Below are positions 37,130 through 46,438 of a DNA stretch of 64,000 nucleotides, one piece after another. The stretch's first letter is position 1, and each line of letters opens with the position of its first letter. The notes below the pieces were generated by a model. The model did not search any database. It saw only the letters and a list, made by a program, of their open reading frames with translations, and was not told the DNA's origin. The stretch is from UBA10649 sp963749905 (GTDB lineage: Bacteria; Actinomycetota; Actinomycetes; S36-B12): NCBI GenBank assembly GCA_963749905.1, contig CAVVOF010000007.1, forward strand, positions 10,586 to 74,585, in the 5' to 3' direction. A program made the translations under genes and the position numbers.

Positions 37130-37158
37130 ATCCTAGCGACGTGGCGTTACCGTCTCGT
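37130..37158 (-). promoter_or_regulatory. Putative gap-pgk-tpi promoter
   Basis: On the minus strand TAGGAT (37135-37130) could be the -10, giving a ~60-nt leader before the gap GTG. Just upstream GTTACC occurs twice 11 bp apart (37146-37151 and 37157-37162), one helical turn, a possible regulator site. No other feature in the ~145 bp gap-whiA interval. Confidence 0.35.
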
Positions 37159-37207
37159 TACCGGACTGAGGCCCTCCGACGCCCGATAGATGGACGTCCG
37201 ATGGCCG

Positions 37208-38191
37208 CTAATCCGGGAGCAGGTCGGGCTCGAGCACCGACTCCGTGCCGGCGATCCCGAGCTCGCTCGGCGCGCTTGTCGGCAAGTGCCAGCAGCCGAC
37301 GGATCCGACCGGCGATGGCGTCCTTCGTCATCGGCGGATCCGCAAGCGCCCCCAGCTCCTCGAGGCTGGCCTGCTGATGCTCCACCCGCAGCCGACCGGC
37401 CACGACCAGGTGCTCGGGCACGTCGTCGCCGAGGATCTCCAACGCCCGCTGGACGCGGGCACCGGCGGCGACGGCCGCCCGTGCGGATCGGCGCAGGTTG
37501 GCGTCGTCGAAGTTCGCCAGCCGGTTGGCGGTGGCCCGGACCTCCCGGCGCATCCGGCGCTCCTCCCAGGCCATGACCGACTCGTGTGCGCCGAGCCGGG
37601 TCAGCATCGCGCCGATCGCGTCGCCGTCGCGGATCACCACCCGATCGACGCCACGAACCTCACGCGACTTGGCCGCGATGCCCAGCCGCCGAGCCGCGCC
37701 CGACGAGCGCCAGGGCCGACTCCGGCCCCGGGGCAGGTGATCTCCAGCGACGACGAGCGCCCGGCTCGGTGAGCGAGCCGTGCGCGAGGAAGGCGCCCCG
37801 CCAGGCGGACTCGCAGTCGCACAGGCCGCCCGAGACGATCGCCGGCGGCAGGCCGCGCACCGGACGGCCGCTGGCGTCGACGATGCCGGTCTGCCGCGCC
37901 AGGGCCTCGCCGCCGTCGACGACGCGGACGAGGTAGCGGGTGCCCTTGCGCAGGCCGCCCGACTGGATCATCGCGACGTCCGCTCTCGTGTCCGTAGACC
38001 TCGAAGATGTCCTTGCGCAGCCGGCGGGCCGTGGCTCCGGTGTCCAGCTCCGCCTCGATCACGATGTGACCGGCCACGATGTGCAGGCCACCGGCGAACC
38101 GCAGGATGGTCGAGACCTCAGCCTTGCGACAGCACGACTTGGTCACCTCGACGCGGCTCAGTTCGTCCTTCACTGCCGCGGTCATCGCCAT
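37208..38191 (-). CDS. whiA: Sporulation-type regulator WhiA (five apparent frameshifts)
   Basis: DNA-binding protein combining a degenerate LAGLIDADG domain and a C-terminal HTH. N-terminus MTAAVKDELSRVEVTKSCCRKAEVSTILRF, then SGGLRKGTRYLVRV, LCDCESAWRGAFLAHGS, CPGPESALALVGAARRLGI, and the HTH block ANFDDANLRRSARAAVAA ... LEELGALADPPMTKDAIAGRI. Indels near 37989, 37766 (loss), 37734, 37708 and 37229. With the last corrected the end reads ELGIAGTESVLEPDLLPD and TAG, typical of WhiA; corrected length ~326. Confidence 0.85.
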
Positions 38192-38239
38192 GCTGCGTCA
38201 ACGCTCCGATCCCGTCGGGCCCCGAGGTGCGGTGCCTCT

Positions 38240-39214
38240 CTAGGCAAGCACCGTATCGAATGCGACGGCCAGCCGCTGCGGGTCGTGGATGCCGGCCGCG
38301 TCCGAGCGGGACACGTCCATCAGGAACAGCTCGGCGCCCAGGTCGGCGCAGGATCGCTTCAGCGTGCCCATGTCCTCGACGTGGCGCGGGTCGCCGATGA
38401 CCGTGTCGACCCGCAGGTCGGGCAGGTAGTTGTAGAGCACGTCCAGGTAGGTATGCGCCGCGAAGCCACTGGTCTCCCCCACCTGAGGATTCAGGTTGAG
38501 CACGACGACGCGCCGGGCCGGGCTGTCGGCGATGGCGCGAGCCAGGTCCGGGATGACGAGGTGCGGGATGACGGACGTGTACCAGGATCCGGGTCCCAGG
38601 ACGATGGCATCGGCTTCACTGACCGAGACGATCGCCTCCGGGCAGGCCGGGGGCGCGGGCGGATCGAGGGCGATGTGCAGGACGTCGCCCGGAGTGGTGG
38701 CGACCTCGACCTGTCCCCGCACCTCGAGAACCTCGTCCGGCCGAGTCGGGTCGTGGCCGAGGACCTCGGCAGTGATGGTCAGCGGCACCACCGAGCACGG
38801 CAGCACCCGGCCGTTGGCGCCCAGCAGCGCGGCCACCCAGTCCAGGCCGGTCACCGCGTCCCCCGTCTCCTCCCAGAGTGCGGTGATCAGCAGGTTGCCG
38901 ACGGAGTGCCCGGCGAGGTCGCCCTCACCGCCGAAGCGATGCTGGATCACCCGCTCCCAGGTGCGGCCCCAGCCGTCGTCGCCGCACAGCGCCGCGAGTG
39001 CCATCCGCAGGTCTCCGGGCGGCAGCACCCCGAACTCGGACCGCAGTCGCCCGCTGGAGCCACCGTCGTCGGCGACGCCCACGATCGCGGTCAGCGAGTC
39101 GGTCACGCGCCGCAGTGCCTGCAGCGAGGCCGCGAGGCCGTGCCCGCCGCCGAGCGCGACGACATTGCGCCGGGACGCGGATCCGAGAGGGACGCCGGGC
39201 AGTCGCGCGCTCAT
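38240..39214 (-). CDS. yvcK: YvcK-like gluconeogenesis factor (CofD-related)
   Basis: 324 residues. VVALGGGHGLAASLQAL and VGVADDGGSSGRLR are the nucleotide-sugar-binding motifs of the YvcK/CofD family; PGDLRMALAAL and EADAIVLGPGSWYTSVIP are also conserved. In other bacteria YvcK binds UDP-GlcNAc and regulates cell-wall precursor flux. Four-base overlap with rapZ (ATGA). Confidence 0.92.
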   Translation of the reverse strand: MSARLPGVPLGSASRRNVVALGGGHGLAASLQALRRVTDSLTAIVGVADDGGSSGRLRSEFGVLPPGDLRMALAALCGDDGWGRTWERVIQHRFGGEGDLAGHSVGNLLITALWEETGDAVTGLDWVAALLGANGRVLPCSVVPLTITAEVLGHDPTRPDEVLEVRGQVEVATTPGDVLHIALDPPAPPACPEAIVSVSEADAIVLGPGSWYTSVIPHLVIPDLARAIADSPARRVVVLNLNPQVGETSGFAAHTYLDVLYNYLPDLRVDTVIGDPRHVEDMGTLKRSCADLGAELFLMDVSRSDAAGIHDPQRLAVAFDTVLA

Positions 39215-40125
39215 TCCCGGCCCAGGTCGCGGTGCAGGACGGTCGTCGCGAGGCCGTCGTGGCCGAGCCGCCCGGCGAGGGCCTCGGCCATCGCGACGCT
39301 GCGGTGCTTGCCGCCCGTGCAGCCGACAGCGACCGTCACGTAGCGCTTGCCCTCGCGCAGGTAGCCCTCGGAGACGATCCGGACGAGCCGCTCGTACGTG
39401 TCGAGGAAGGCGATGGCACCGGGCCGCTCGAGGACGTTCGCCGCGACTCGGGGGTCCTGCCCGGTCAGCGGGCGCAGGTCCTCATCCCAGTACGGATTCG
39501 GCAGGAAGCGCGCGTCAGCGACCAGGTCGGCGTCCACCGGGATCCCGTACTTGAATCCGAAGGACATGACCGTGCAGGTCAGGCTGCTCGGCCCTTCGTC
39601 GGCGAAGGCGTCCTCGATGCGGTGACGGAGCTGGTGCACGTTCAGGGAGGTGGTGTCGATCACCAGGTCGGCGTTGGCGCGCAGTTCCCCGAGCAGCGCC
39701 CGCTCGGCCTGCAGGCCGTCGAGGATCCGCTGGCCGTGCTGGAGCGGGTGCGGACGCCGGGAGCTCTCGAACCGGCGGACCAGGGCCTCGTCCGACGCCT
39801 CGAGGAACACGGTCCGCAGGTCCACTCCCTCCTGCGGGACCGCGGCCATCACCTCCGCGACCTGTTCGAAGAACCGACCGCCGCGCGCATCGATCACGAC
39901 GCCGACGCGTTCCACGTCCGGCGTGCGGCGGGCGAGGTCGACGGCCGCCTGGAGCAGGGACGGCGGCATGTTGTCGATGATGAACCAGCCGAGGTCCTCG
40001 AGCGCACGCGCCGCGGTGGACCGGCCGGCGCCGGACATGCCCGTGACGAGGATCAGGTGCAGCGGATGCCGGCCAGGCTCGGTGGTCTCCATGGTCCCCT
40101 CCGCGGTGAGCGCAGTGTCCATCAT
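39211..40125 (-). CDS. rapZ: RapZ-like nucleotide-binding protein
   Basis: 304 residues: Walker A VTGMSGAGRSTAARALEDLGW, GVVIDARGGRFF, VMSFGFKYGIP and CTGGKHRSV are the RapZ/YvcJ signatures. RapZ controls GlmS mRNA or activity in proteobacteria; in actinobacteria the role is less clear. The ATG at 40125 overlaps the uvrC stop. Confidence 0.94.
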   Translation of the reverse strand: MMDTALTAEGTMETTEPGRHPLHLILVTGMSGAGRSTAARALEDLGWFIIDNMPPSLLQAAVDLARRTPDVERVGVVIDARGGRFFEQVAEVMAAVPQEGVDLRTVFLEASDEALVRRFESSRRPHPLQHGQRILDGLQAERALLGELRANADLVIDTTSLNVHQLRHRIEDAFADEGPSSLTCTVMSFGFKYGIPVDADLVADARFLPNPYWDEDLRPLTGQDPRVAANVLERPGAIAFLDTYERLVRIVSEGYLREGKRYVTVAVGCTGGKHRSVAMAEALAGRLGHDGLATTVLHRDLGRE

Positions 40126-42010
40126 GGCCCATCACCCTGCAAAGATCGACTGACGACACCGGCCAGCGCCGGACCGATCCCACGGACCGCCTGCAGCTCC
40201 TCGGGGCTCGCCGCCCGGATCGCCTTGCACCGACCCGAAGTGCCGGAGCAGCGCCTTCGCCTTTGCGGGGCCGAGCCCCGGGATGCCGTCGAGCGCGCTG
40301 CGGGTCTGACGCGCCCCGCGGCGCTTGCGGTGGAACGCGATCGCGGTCCGGTGGGCCTCGTCGCGGACCCGCTGGAGCAGGTACAGGGCCTCACTGGTGC
40401 GCGGCAGGATCACCGGATCCGGATCATCCGGGACCCACACCTCCTCGAGTCGCTTGGCCAGACCGATGACGGGCAGGTCGGTCAGGCCGACGGACATCAG
40501 GGCGTCCTGGGCGGCGCGGACCTGTGGCGCCCCGCCGTCCACGACGAGCAGGGCCGGCGGATAGGCGAACCGACGCTCCCGCGCCACCACCGCCTCCGCG
40601 GCGTCGTCGACCCCGTCTTCCGGCGGCTTCGACTGGAAGCGTCGGGTGACCACCTCGTTCATCGACGCCAGGTCGTCGGCACCCGGTGTGCGGATGATGA
40701 ACGAGCGGTAGTCGCGCTTGCGCGGCAGGCCGTCCTCGAAGACAACCAGGGACGCGACGGTGTCCTGCCCCTGCAGAGTGGAGATGTCGATGCACTCGAT
40801 GCGCAGCGGCGGCTCCGGCAGCGCCAGCGCATCCTGCAGCTCGCGCAGAGCCTGGCTGCGCGTGGTCAGGTCCGCGGACCGCCGCGCGGTGTGCTGCCTC
40901 AGCGTGTTCTCCGCGTTCGCGACCGCCGTGGCCATGAGGGCTCGCTTGTCACCGCGCTGCGGCGTGCGAATCGTCACCTTGGCCCCGCGCAGGTCGCCCA
41001 GCCACTGCGCCCAGGGCCGGGGCTCGTCGAGGTCCGCCGACAGCAGCACCTCACGGGCGGGCCTGGCCACGTCCGGCTGCGCGTACAGGCGCTGGAGCAC
41101 CCGCTCGAGATAGCCCGATGTGGTCAGGTCCTCACCCTTCTCCAGCACGAAGCCACGCTCGCCCCGGATCCGGCCGCCGCGTACGTGGAACACCTGCACG
41201 CCCATCTGCAGGTCGTCCTCGGCGACCCCGATCACGTCCGCGTCCGTGGAGTCGTCGAAGACCACCGCGTTCCGCTCCAGCGCCCGGGTCAGAGCGCCGC
41301 GCCGGTCGCGCAGCCGAGCGGCCTCCTCGTACTCCTGACGGGCCGACGCCTCGAGCATCTGCCGCTCGACGGACTTGATGAACGGCTCCGCCTGCCCCGA
41401 CATGAAGTCGCAGAAGTCCTCGACCAGCACCCGGTAGTCCTCGGGTTCGATCCGCCCGACGCATGGTGCGCTGCACTTGTCGATGTAGCCCAGCAGGCAC
41501 GGTCGGCCGACCTGCCTGGCTCGCGCGAAGACGCCGTCGCGGCAGGTCCGGATCGGGAAGACGCGCACCAGCTGGTCCAGGGTGTCGCGGATCGCCCACG
41601 CATGGGCATACGGACCGAAGTACCGCGTACCGCGGCGCTTGGCCTCCCGCACCACCGCGGCCCGGGGGTACTCCTCCCCCACCGTGACGGCGAGGTACGG
41701 GATAGCTCTTGTCGTCGCGGTACTTGACGTTGAACCTCGGGTCGTACTCCTTGATCCAGGAGTACTCCAGCGACAGCGCCTCGACCTCGGTGGCCACCAC
41801 GACCCAGTCGACCGACGTCGCGGTCGTCACCATCGCGCGGGTGCGCGGGTGCAGCGTCGCGGGATCGGCGAAGTACGACGTCAGCCGCGCGCGCAGGTTG
41901 CGCGCCTTGCCGACGTACACGACCTGGCCGTTGCCATCCCGGAAGCGGTACACGCCCGGCTGGGTGGGGATGTCCCCGGGTGCGGGTCGATAGGACTCCG
42001 GGTCGGTCAT
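40122..42010 (-). CDS. uvrC: Excinuclease ABC subunit C (two apparent frameshifts)
   Basis: Makes the dual incisions in nucleotide excision repair. GIY-YIG domain GVYRFRDGNGQVVYVGKARNLRARL, UVR domain (SVERQMLEASARQEYEEAARLRD), endonuclease V-like domain (IECIDISTLQGQDTVASLVVF) and C-terminal HhH (LDGIPGLGPAKAKALLRHFGS ... IGPALAGVVSRSL). An extra base at ~41700 (after DDKSYP) and another at ~40227 shift frames. Corrected length 628 is normal. ATG 42010 is 7 nt after TAGGCT, again near-leaderless. Confidence 0.93.
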
Positions 42011-42017
42011 GCCCGCC

Positions 42018-42023
42018 AGCCTA
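42018..42023 (-). promoter_or_regulatory. -10 element TAGGCT upstream of uvrC
   Basis: TAGGCT on the minus strand, 7 nt before the uvrC ATG. Probable leaderless promoter of uvrC-rapZ-yvcK-whiA. Confidence 0.5.
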
Positions 42024-42034
42024 GGCAGCCGGGG

Positions 42035-42495
42035 TCAGCTGAGGACGACGCTGCCACCCTCGACCGCGACGCCGGCCGCCTGCAGGCCTTGCGTCGCCGG
42101 CCCGTCGATGACCGAGCCGTCCGTCGCGGAGAACCGCGACCCGTGGCACGGGCAGACGATCTCGTTGTCGACGACCTCGGACACCAGGCAGCCCTGGTGC
42201 GTGCAGATGGCGGTGAAGGCCTTGACGTCACCCTCGGTCGGCTGCGTGATCACCACGGCCGGCTCGGCCAGGATCACGCCGCCGCCCACTGGGATATCGG
42301 AGACCTGGGCCACGGCGCCCGCCGCCGCCGCTGCCGCCGACGTCGCGGCAGCGCTGGGCTCGGGAGACGCGGCAGGCGAGGCCGCGGCGCTCGCCTCCCG
42401 CGGCAGCTCTCCGAGCCGGAGGAGCAGGCGGCCACCACGGCACCGACGGCCACGATGCCGCCCGCCTGCAGGACGGTGCGACGCTCGATCTCCAT
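42035..42495 (-). CDS. Rieske (2Fe-2S) lipoprotein with twin-arginine signal (one apparent frameshift)
   Basis: Starts MEIERRTVLQAGGIVAVGAVVAAC: twin-arginine motif, hydrophobic segment and lipobox (VVAAC). A missing base near 42409 shifts frame in the Ala/Ser/Pro linker; the downstream frame holds Rieske ligands CTHQGCLV and CPCHGSRFS, with the domain ending VAVEGGSVVLS. Corrected 153 residues. Predicted to be exported folded with its cluster and membrane-anchored; partner unknown. AGGAGGATCC before the ATG. Confidence 0.88.
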
Positions 42496-42594
42496 GGATC
42501 CTCCTGGTCAGGGTCGTTGATGGGTCAGGCTCGTTGAAGGTTCAACTCACGCTACGGCAGCGGCCCGGCCTCGCCAAGCACCGTCGCCGAGGAT

Positions 42595-45477
42595 TTACCC
42601 AGTCTTCACACGGCGTCGGGCGGCTCGCTTCTTCGCTGGCGGCGGGGCCAGCAGCGGGCGCAGGAACGCACCGGTGTGGCTCTCCGCCACCAGGGCGACG
42701 TCCTCGGGCGTTCCAGCGGTGACGACGGTGCCGCCGCCCGAGCCGCCCTCCGGGCCCATGTCGACGATCCAGTCGGCCGTCTTGATCACGTCGAGGTTGT
42801 GCTCGATCACCAGGACGGTGTTGCCCTTGTCGACCAGGCTGTGCAGGACTCCGAGCAGCTTGCGGATGTCCTCGAAGTGCAGGCCCGTGGTCGGCTCGTC
42901 CAGCACGTAGATCGTGCGTCCGGTGGAGCGCTTCTGCAGCTCGGAGGCGAGCTTGACCCGCTGGGCCTCGCCGCCGCTGAGCGTCGGCGCCGACTGGCCG
43001 AGTCGCACGTAGCCGAGGCCCACGTCGACCAGCGTCGTCAGATGTCGCGCGATGGCCGGCACGGCGGCGAAGAACTCGAGGGCCTCCTCGATCGGCATGT
43101 CGAGCACCTGGGCGATGGTCTTGCCCTTGAAGTGCACCTCGAGGGTCTCGCGGTTGTAGCGGGCGCCGTGGCAGACCTCGCACGGGACGTACACGTCCGG
43201 CAGGAAGTTCATCTCGATCTTGATGGTGCCGTCGCCGGCGCACGCCTCGCAGCGACCGCCCTTGACGTTGAACGAGAACCGGCCCTGGAGGTAGCCGCGG
43301 ACCTTCGCCTCCGGCGTCTCCGCGAACAGCCGACGGACGTGGTCGAACACGCCGGTGTAGGTGGCCGGATTGCTGCGCGGCGTGCGGCCGATCGGGCTCT
43401 GGTCGACATGGACGACCTTGTCCACGTTCTCCAGGCCGGTCACCTTCTTGTGCCGTCCCGGCACGTGACGCGCGCCGTTGAGATCGCGGGCGAGCACGTT
43501 GAACAGCACGTCGTTCACGAGCGTCGACTTGCCCGATCCGCTCACCCCGGTGACAGCCACCAGGTTCCCGACGGGGAAGGAGACCGTCACGTCCTTGAGG
43601 TTGTGCTCGGACGCCCCGTGCACGGTGAGCGCCCGGCCGTCCTGGGGGCGTCGAATCACGGGCACGTCGATGGCGCGGCGGCCACTGAGGTACTGACCGG
43701 TGATCGACACGTCGCTGCCCAGCAGGCTCTCGAGCGGCCCGCTGACCACCACCTCGCCGCCGTGCTCGCCGGCTCCCGGGCCGATGTCCACGATCCAGTC
43801 AGCCGTTCGAATGGTGTCCTCGTCGTGCTCGACGACGATGAGGGTGTTGCCGAGGTCGCGGAGGCGGACCAGCGTCTCGATGAGCCGGTGGTTGTCACGC
43901 TGGTGCAGGCCGATGCTCGGTTCGTCCAGCACGTAGAGGACACCGACCAGGCCCGAGCCGATCTGCGTGGCCAGCCGGATCCGCTGGGCCTCGCCACCGG
44001 CCAGCGTCGCGGCGCCACGATCCAGCGAGAGGTAGTGCAGGCCGACGTCGACGAGGAACGTCAGCCGTTCGTTGACCTCCTTGAGCACGCGGGAGGCGAT
44101 GTGCGCGTCTCGCTCGGAGAGCTCGAGGGTGGACAGCAGGTCGGCCGCCTCGCCGATCGGGAGGGAGGCCACCTCGGCGATCGAGTGGTCGGCCACCGTG
44201 ACGGCCAGGGCGATCGGCTTGAGCCGCGCACCGCCGCAGGCCGGGCAGGGCACCTCGCGCATGAAGCCCTCGAACCGCTCCCGGCTGGCGTCGCTGTCGG
44301 ACTCGGCGTGCCGACGCTGGACGTAGGGGATGACCCCCTCGTACGCCGTGTAGTAGGAGCGCTGGCGGCCGTAGCGGTTCTTGTAGCGCACGTGCACCTC
44401 GGTCGGGTGACCCTCGAGGAGCGCCTTGCGCGCCTCGGTCGGCAGCTCACGCCACGGCGTGTCCATGCTGATCTCGAGCTCGTCGCACATCGCCTCGAGC
44501 AGGCGCCCGAAGTAGTCGGACACCTGGCCGCGCGACCAGGGGGCGAGCGCGCCGCCCCGCAGCGACAGGTCCTCGTCGGGGACGATCAGCTCGGGGTCGA
44601 CCTCGCGACGGGTGCCCAGCCCGGTGCACTCGGGGCAGGCCCCGAAGGGCGAGTTGAACGAGAACGAGCGTGGCTCGAGCTCCTCGAAGGACAGGCCGTC
44701 CCGCGGGCAGGCGAGATGCTCGCTGAAGGTGCGCTCACGATCGGGGTCCGACTCGTCGAGGTCGACGAAGTCGAGGACGACCAGCCCGCCGGACAGGCCC
44801 AGGGCCGTCTCCACCGAGTCGGTGAGCCGCCGGCGCGACTCGGGCTTCACCGCGAGCCGGTCGACGACCACCTCGATGGTGTGCTTCTCCTGCTTCTTGA
44901 GCGTCGGCACGCTCTCGAGGGCGTGCACGACGCCGTCGACCCGGGCCCGCGAGTAGCCCTGCGAGACCAGCTGTCGGAACAGGTCGGCGTACTCCCCCTT
45001 GCGCTCCCGAACCACCGGGGCCAGCACCTGGAAGCGGGTGCCCTCCGACAGGCCGAGCACCTGGTCGACGATCTGCTGCGGCGTCTGCCGCTCGATGACG
45101 TCGCCGCACACCGGGCAGTGCGGCACCCCGATGCGGGCGTACAGCAGGCGGAGGTAGTCGTACACCTCGGTGATGGTGCCGACCGTCGAACGGGGGTTGC
45201 GCGATGTGGACTTCTGGTCGATGGAGACGGCTGGGGACAGACCCTCGATGAAGTCCACGTCGGGCTTGTCCATCTGGCCGAGGAACTGCCGGGCGTACGA
45301 GGACAGGCTCTCCACGTACCGCCGCTGCCCCTCGGCGAAGATGGTGTCGAACGCGAGGCTGGACTTGCCGGAGCCCGAGAGCCCGGTGAACACGATGATG
45401 GCGTCCCGGGGCAGGTCCAGGGAGATGTCCTTGAGGTTGTGCTCCCGCGCTCCCCGGACGATCAGCCGCTCGTTCAC
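42595..45477 (-). CDS. uvrA: Excinuclease ABC subunit A
   Basis: About 960 residues, intact. Two ABC modules (FTGLSGSGKSSLAFDTIF and VTGVSGSGKSTLVNDVLF), zinc modules (CPVCGDVIERQTPQQI; CEACAGDGTIKIEM), and DQKSTSRNPRSTVGT. Damage-recognition ATPase of NER. Start chosen at GTG 45477 (NERLIVRGAREHNLK) with GGGAGAG upstream; a GTG at 45495 near a -10-like TATTGC is the alternative. Divergent from the MBL hydrolase gene. Confidence 0.96.
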   Translation of the reverse strand: MNERLIVRGAREHNLKDISLDLPRDAIIVFTGLSGSGKSSLAFDTIFAEGQRRYVESLSSYARQFLGQMDKPDVDFIEGLSPAVSIDQKSTSRNPRSTVGTITEVYDYLRLLYARIGVPHCPVCGDVIERQTPQQIVDQVLGLSEGTRFQVLAPVVRERKGEYADLFRQLVSQGYSRARVDGVVHALESVPTLKKQEKHTIEVVVDRLAVKPESRRRLTDSVETALGLSGGLVVLDFVDLDESDPDRERTFSEHLACPRDGLSFEELEPRSFSFNSPFGACPECTGLGTRREVDPELIVPDEDLSLRGGALAPWSRGQVSDYFGRLLEAMCDELEISMDTPWRELPTEARKALLEGHPTEVHVRYKNRYGRQRSYYTAYEGVIPYVQRRHAESDSDASRERFEGFMREVPCPACGGARLKPIALAVTVADHSIAEVASLPIGEAADLLSTLELSERDAHIASRVLKEVNERLTFLVDVGLHYLSLDRGAATLAGGEAQRIRLATQIGSGLVGVLYVLDEPSIGLHQRDNHRLIETLVRLRDLGNTLIVVEHDEDTIRTADWIVDIGPGAGEHGGEVVVSGPLESLLGSDVSITGQYLSGRRAIDVPVIRRPQDGRALTVHGASEHNLKDVTVSFPVGNLVAVTGVSGSGKSTLVNDVLFNVLARDLNGARHVPGRHKKVTGLENVDKVVHVDQSPIGRTPRSNPATYTGVFDHVRRLFAETPEAKVRGYLQGRFSFNVKGGRCEACAGDGTIKIEMNFLPDVYVPCEVCHGARYNRETLEVHFKGKTIAQVLDMPIEEALEFFAAVPAIARHLTTLVDVGLGYVRLGQSAPTLSGGEAQRVKLASELQKRSTGRTIYVLDEPTTGLHFEDIRKLLGVLHSLVDKGNTVLVIEHNLDVIKTADWIVDMGPEGGSGGGTVVTAGTPEDVALVAESHTGAFLRPLLAPPPAKKRAARRRVKTG

Positions 45478-45502
45478 TTCTCTCCCACTCCGCACGGACG
45501 AG

Positions 45503-45512
45503 GCAATACCCT
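45503..45512. promoter_or_regulatory. Possible overlapping divergent -10 elements (MBL gene / uvrA)
   Basis: TACCCT (45507-45512, plus) stands exactly 6 nt before the ATG at 45519. On the minus strand TATTGC (45508-45503) shares the same TA and lies 7 nt before GTG 45495; its last base is not T so the minus element is weaker. Confidence 0.4.
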
Positions 45513-45518
45513 GCTGCC

Positions 45519-46169
45519 ATGTACACCGGCCGAGTCAGCGTAGGCGGTCCCGCTGACGTCCACGAACTCGGACACCTGATGATCAGCAAGTTGGCCGTGG
45601 GTCCGTACGACAACAACGTCTACCTGCTCCGCTGCCGGGCGACCGGTACCCAGGTCCTCGTCGACGCGGCCGCCGAGCCGGACCGGATCATCGACCTGAT
45701 CGGCCCCGACGGCATCACCATGGTGGTCACCACGCACCGGCACCCGGACCACTGGCAGGCGCTGGCGGAGGTCGTCGAGCGGACGGGGGCGATCACGGCG
45801 GCCCACGTGCTGGACGCGCCGGGCATCCCGGTGCCGACGGACGTGCTTCTCGAGGACGGCGACCGGGTGCCGGTGGGCACGTGCCAGCTCGAGGTCATCC
45901 ACCTGGTGGGGCATACGCCGGGGTCGGCGGCCCTGCTCTACGACGACCCGGACGGCCCGCCTCACCTGCTGACCGGCGACTGCCTCTTCCCGGGGGGCGT
46001 CGGCAAGACCTCGTCGCCCGAGGACTTCGACAGCCTGTACACCGGCGTCGTCGAGCGGATCTTCAACGAGCTGCCGGACGAGACCTGGATCTACCCCGGG
46101 CACGGATTCGACACCACGGTCGGCGCCGAGCGGCCCGCCCTAGCGGAGTGGCAGGAGCGCGGATGGTGA
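45519..46169 (+). CDS. MBL-fold metallo-hydrolase
   Basis: 216 residues of glyoxalase II-like MBL fold: VVTTHRHPDHWQAL (H-x-H-x-D-H), LVGHTPGSAALL, LTGDCLFPGGVGKT and IYPGHGFDTTVG. Substrate unknown. The same gene neighbours uvrA in M. tuberculosis. Its stop overlaps the next gene's ATG by 7 bases. Confidence 0.92.
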   Translation: MYTGRVSVGGPADVHELGHLMISKLAVGPYDNNVYLLRCRATGTQVLVDAAAEPDRIIDLIGPDGITMVVTTHRHPDHWQALAEVVERTGAITAAHVLDAPGIPVPTDVLLEDGDRVPVGTCQLEVIHLVGHTPGSAALLYDDPDGPPHLLTGDCLFPGGVGKTSSPEDFDSLYTGVVERIFNELPDETWIYPGHGFDTTVGAERPALAEWQERGW

Positions 46170-46438
46170 GCAAGGGAGCCCGCACGCAGGAACTGCTGCG
46201 GGCACGCGGGGCCGCCCGGCGAGCGCGGCAGCTGTGGATCGCGCTGCTGGTCATCTGGGGGGCCGTGGTCGGCTGGGCCGCCTGGGGACTGGTCGGCATG
46301 CTCGCCGACGACAGCGACCTCGTCGCCTGGCTGACGTACCTCGTCCCGCTCGTCGTCCTGCTCGTGGGCTCCGCCCTGGCCTGGGCGCGGGTCTCGTCGA
46401 TCGAGCGGAAGCTGGTCGAGGTGGCCGGCGAGCGCTAG
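46163..46438 (+). CDS. Small two-helix membrane protein
   Basis: 91 residues (MVSKGARTQELLRAR...). Two predicted membrane helices (~24-44, LWIALLVIWGAVVGWAAWGL; ~52-72, AWLTYLVPLVVLLVGSALAW), basic N-terminus, Glu/Lys-rich C-terminus. No family recognised. ATG overlaps the MBL gene stop, so it is coupled to it; stop lies in the CTAG shared with the convergent TerC gene. Confidence 0.75.
   Translation: MVSKGARTQELLRARGAARRARQLWIALLVIWGAVVGWAAWGLVGMLADDSDLVAWLTYLVPLVVLLVGSALAWARVSSIERKLVEVAGER

Noticed and set aside
42676..45543. 955-codon plus-strand open frame
   Set aside because: Exact antisense shadow of uvrA; composition (Val/Asp/Arg/His-rich) is an artefact.
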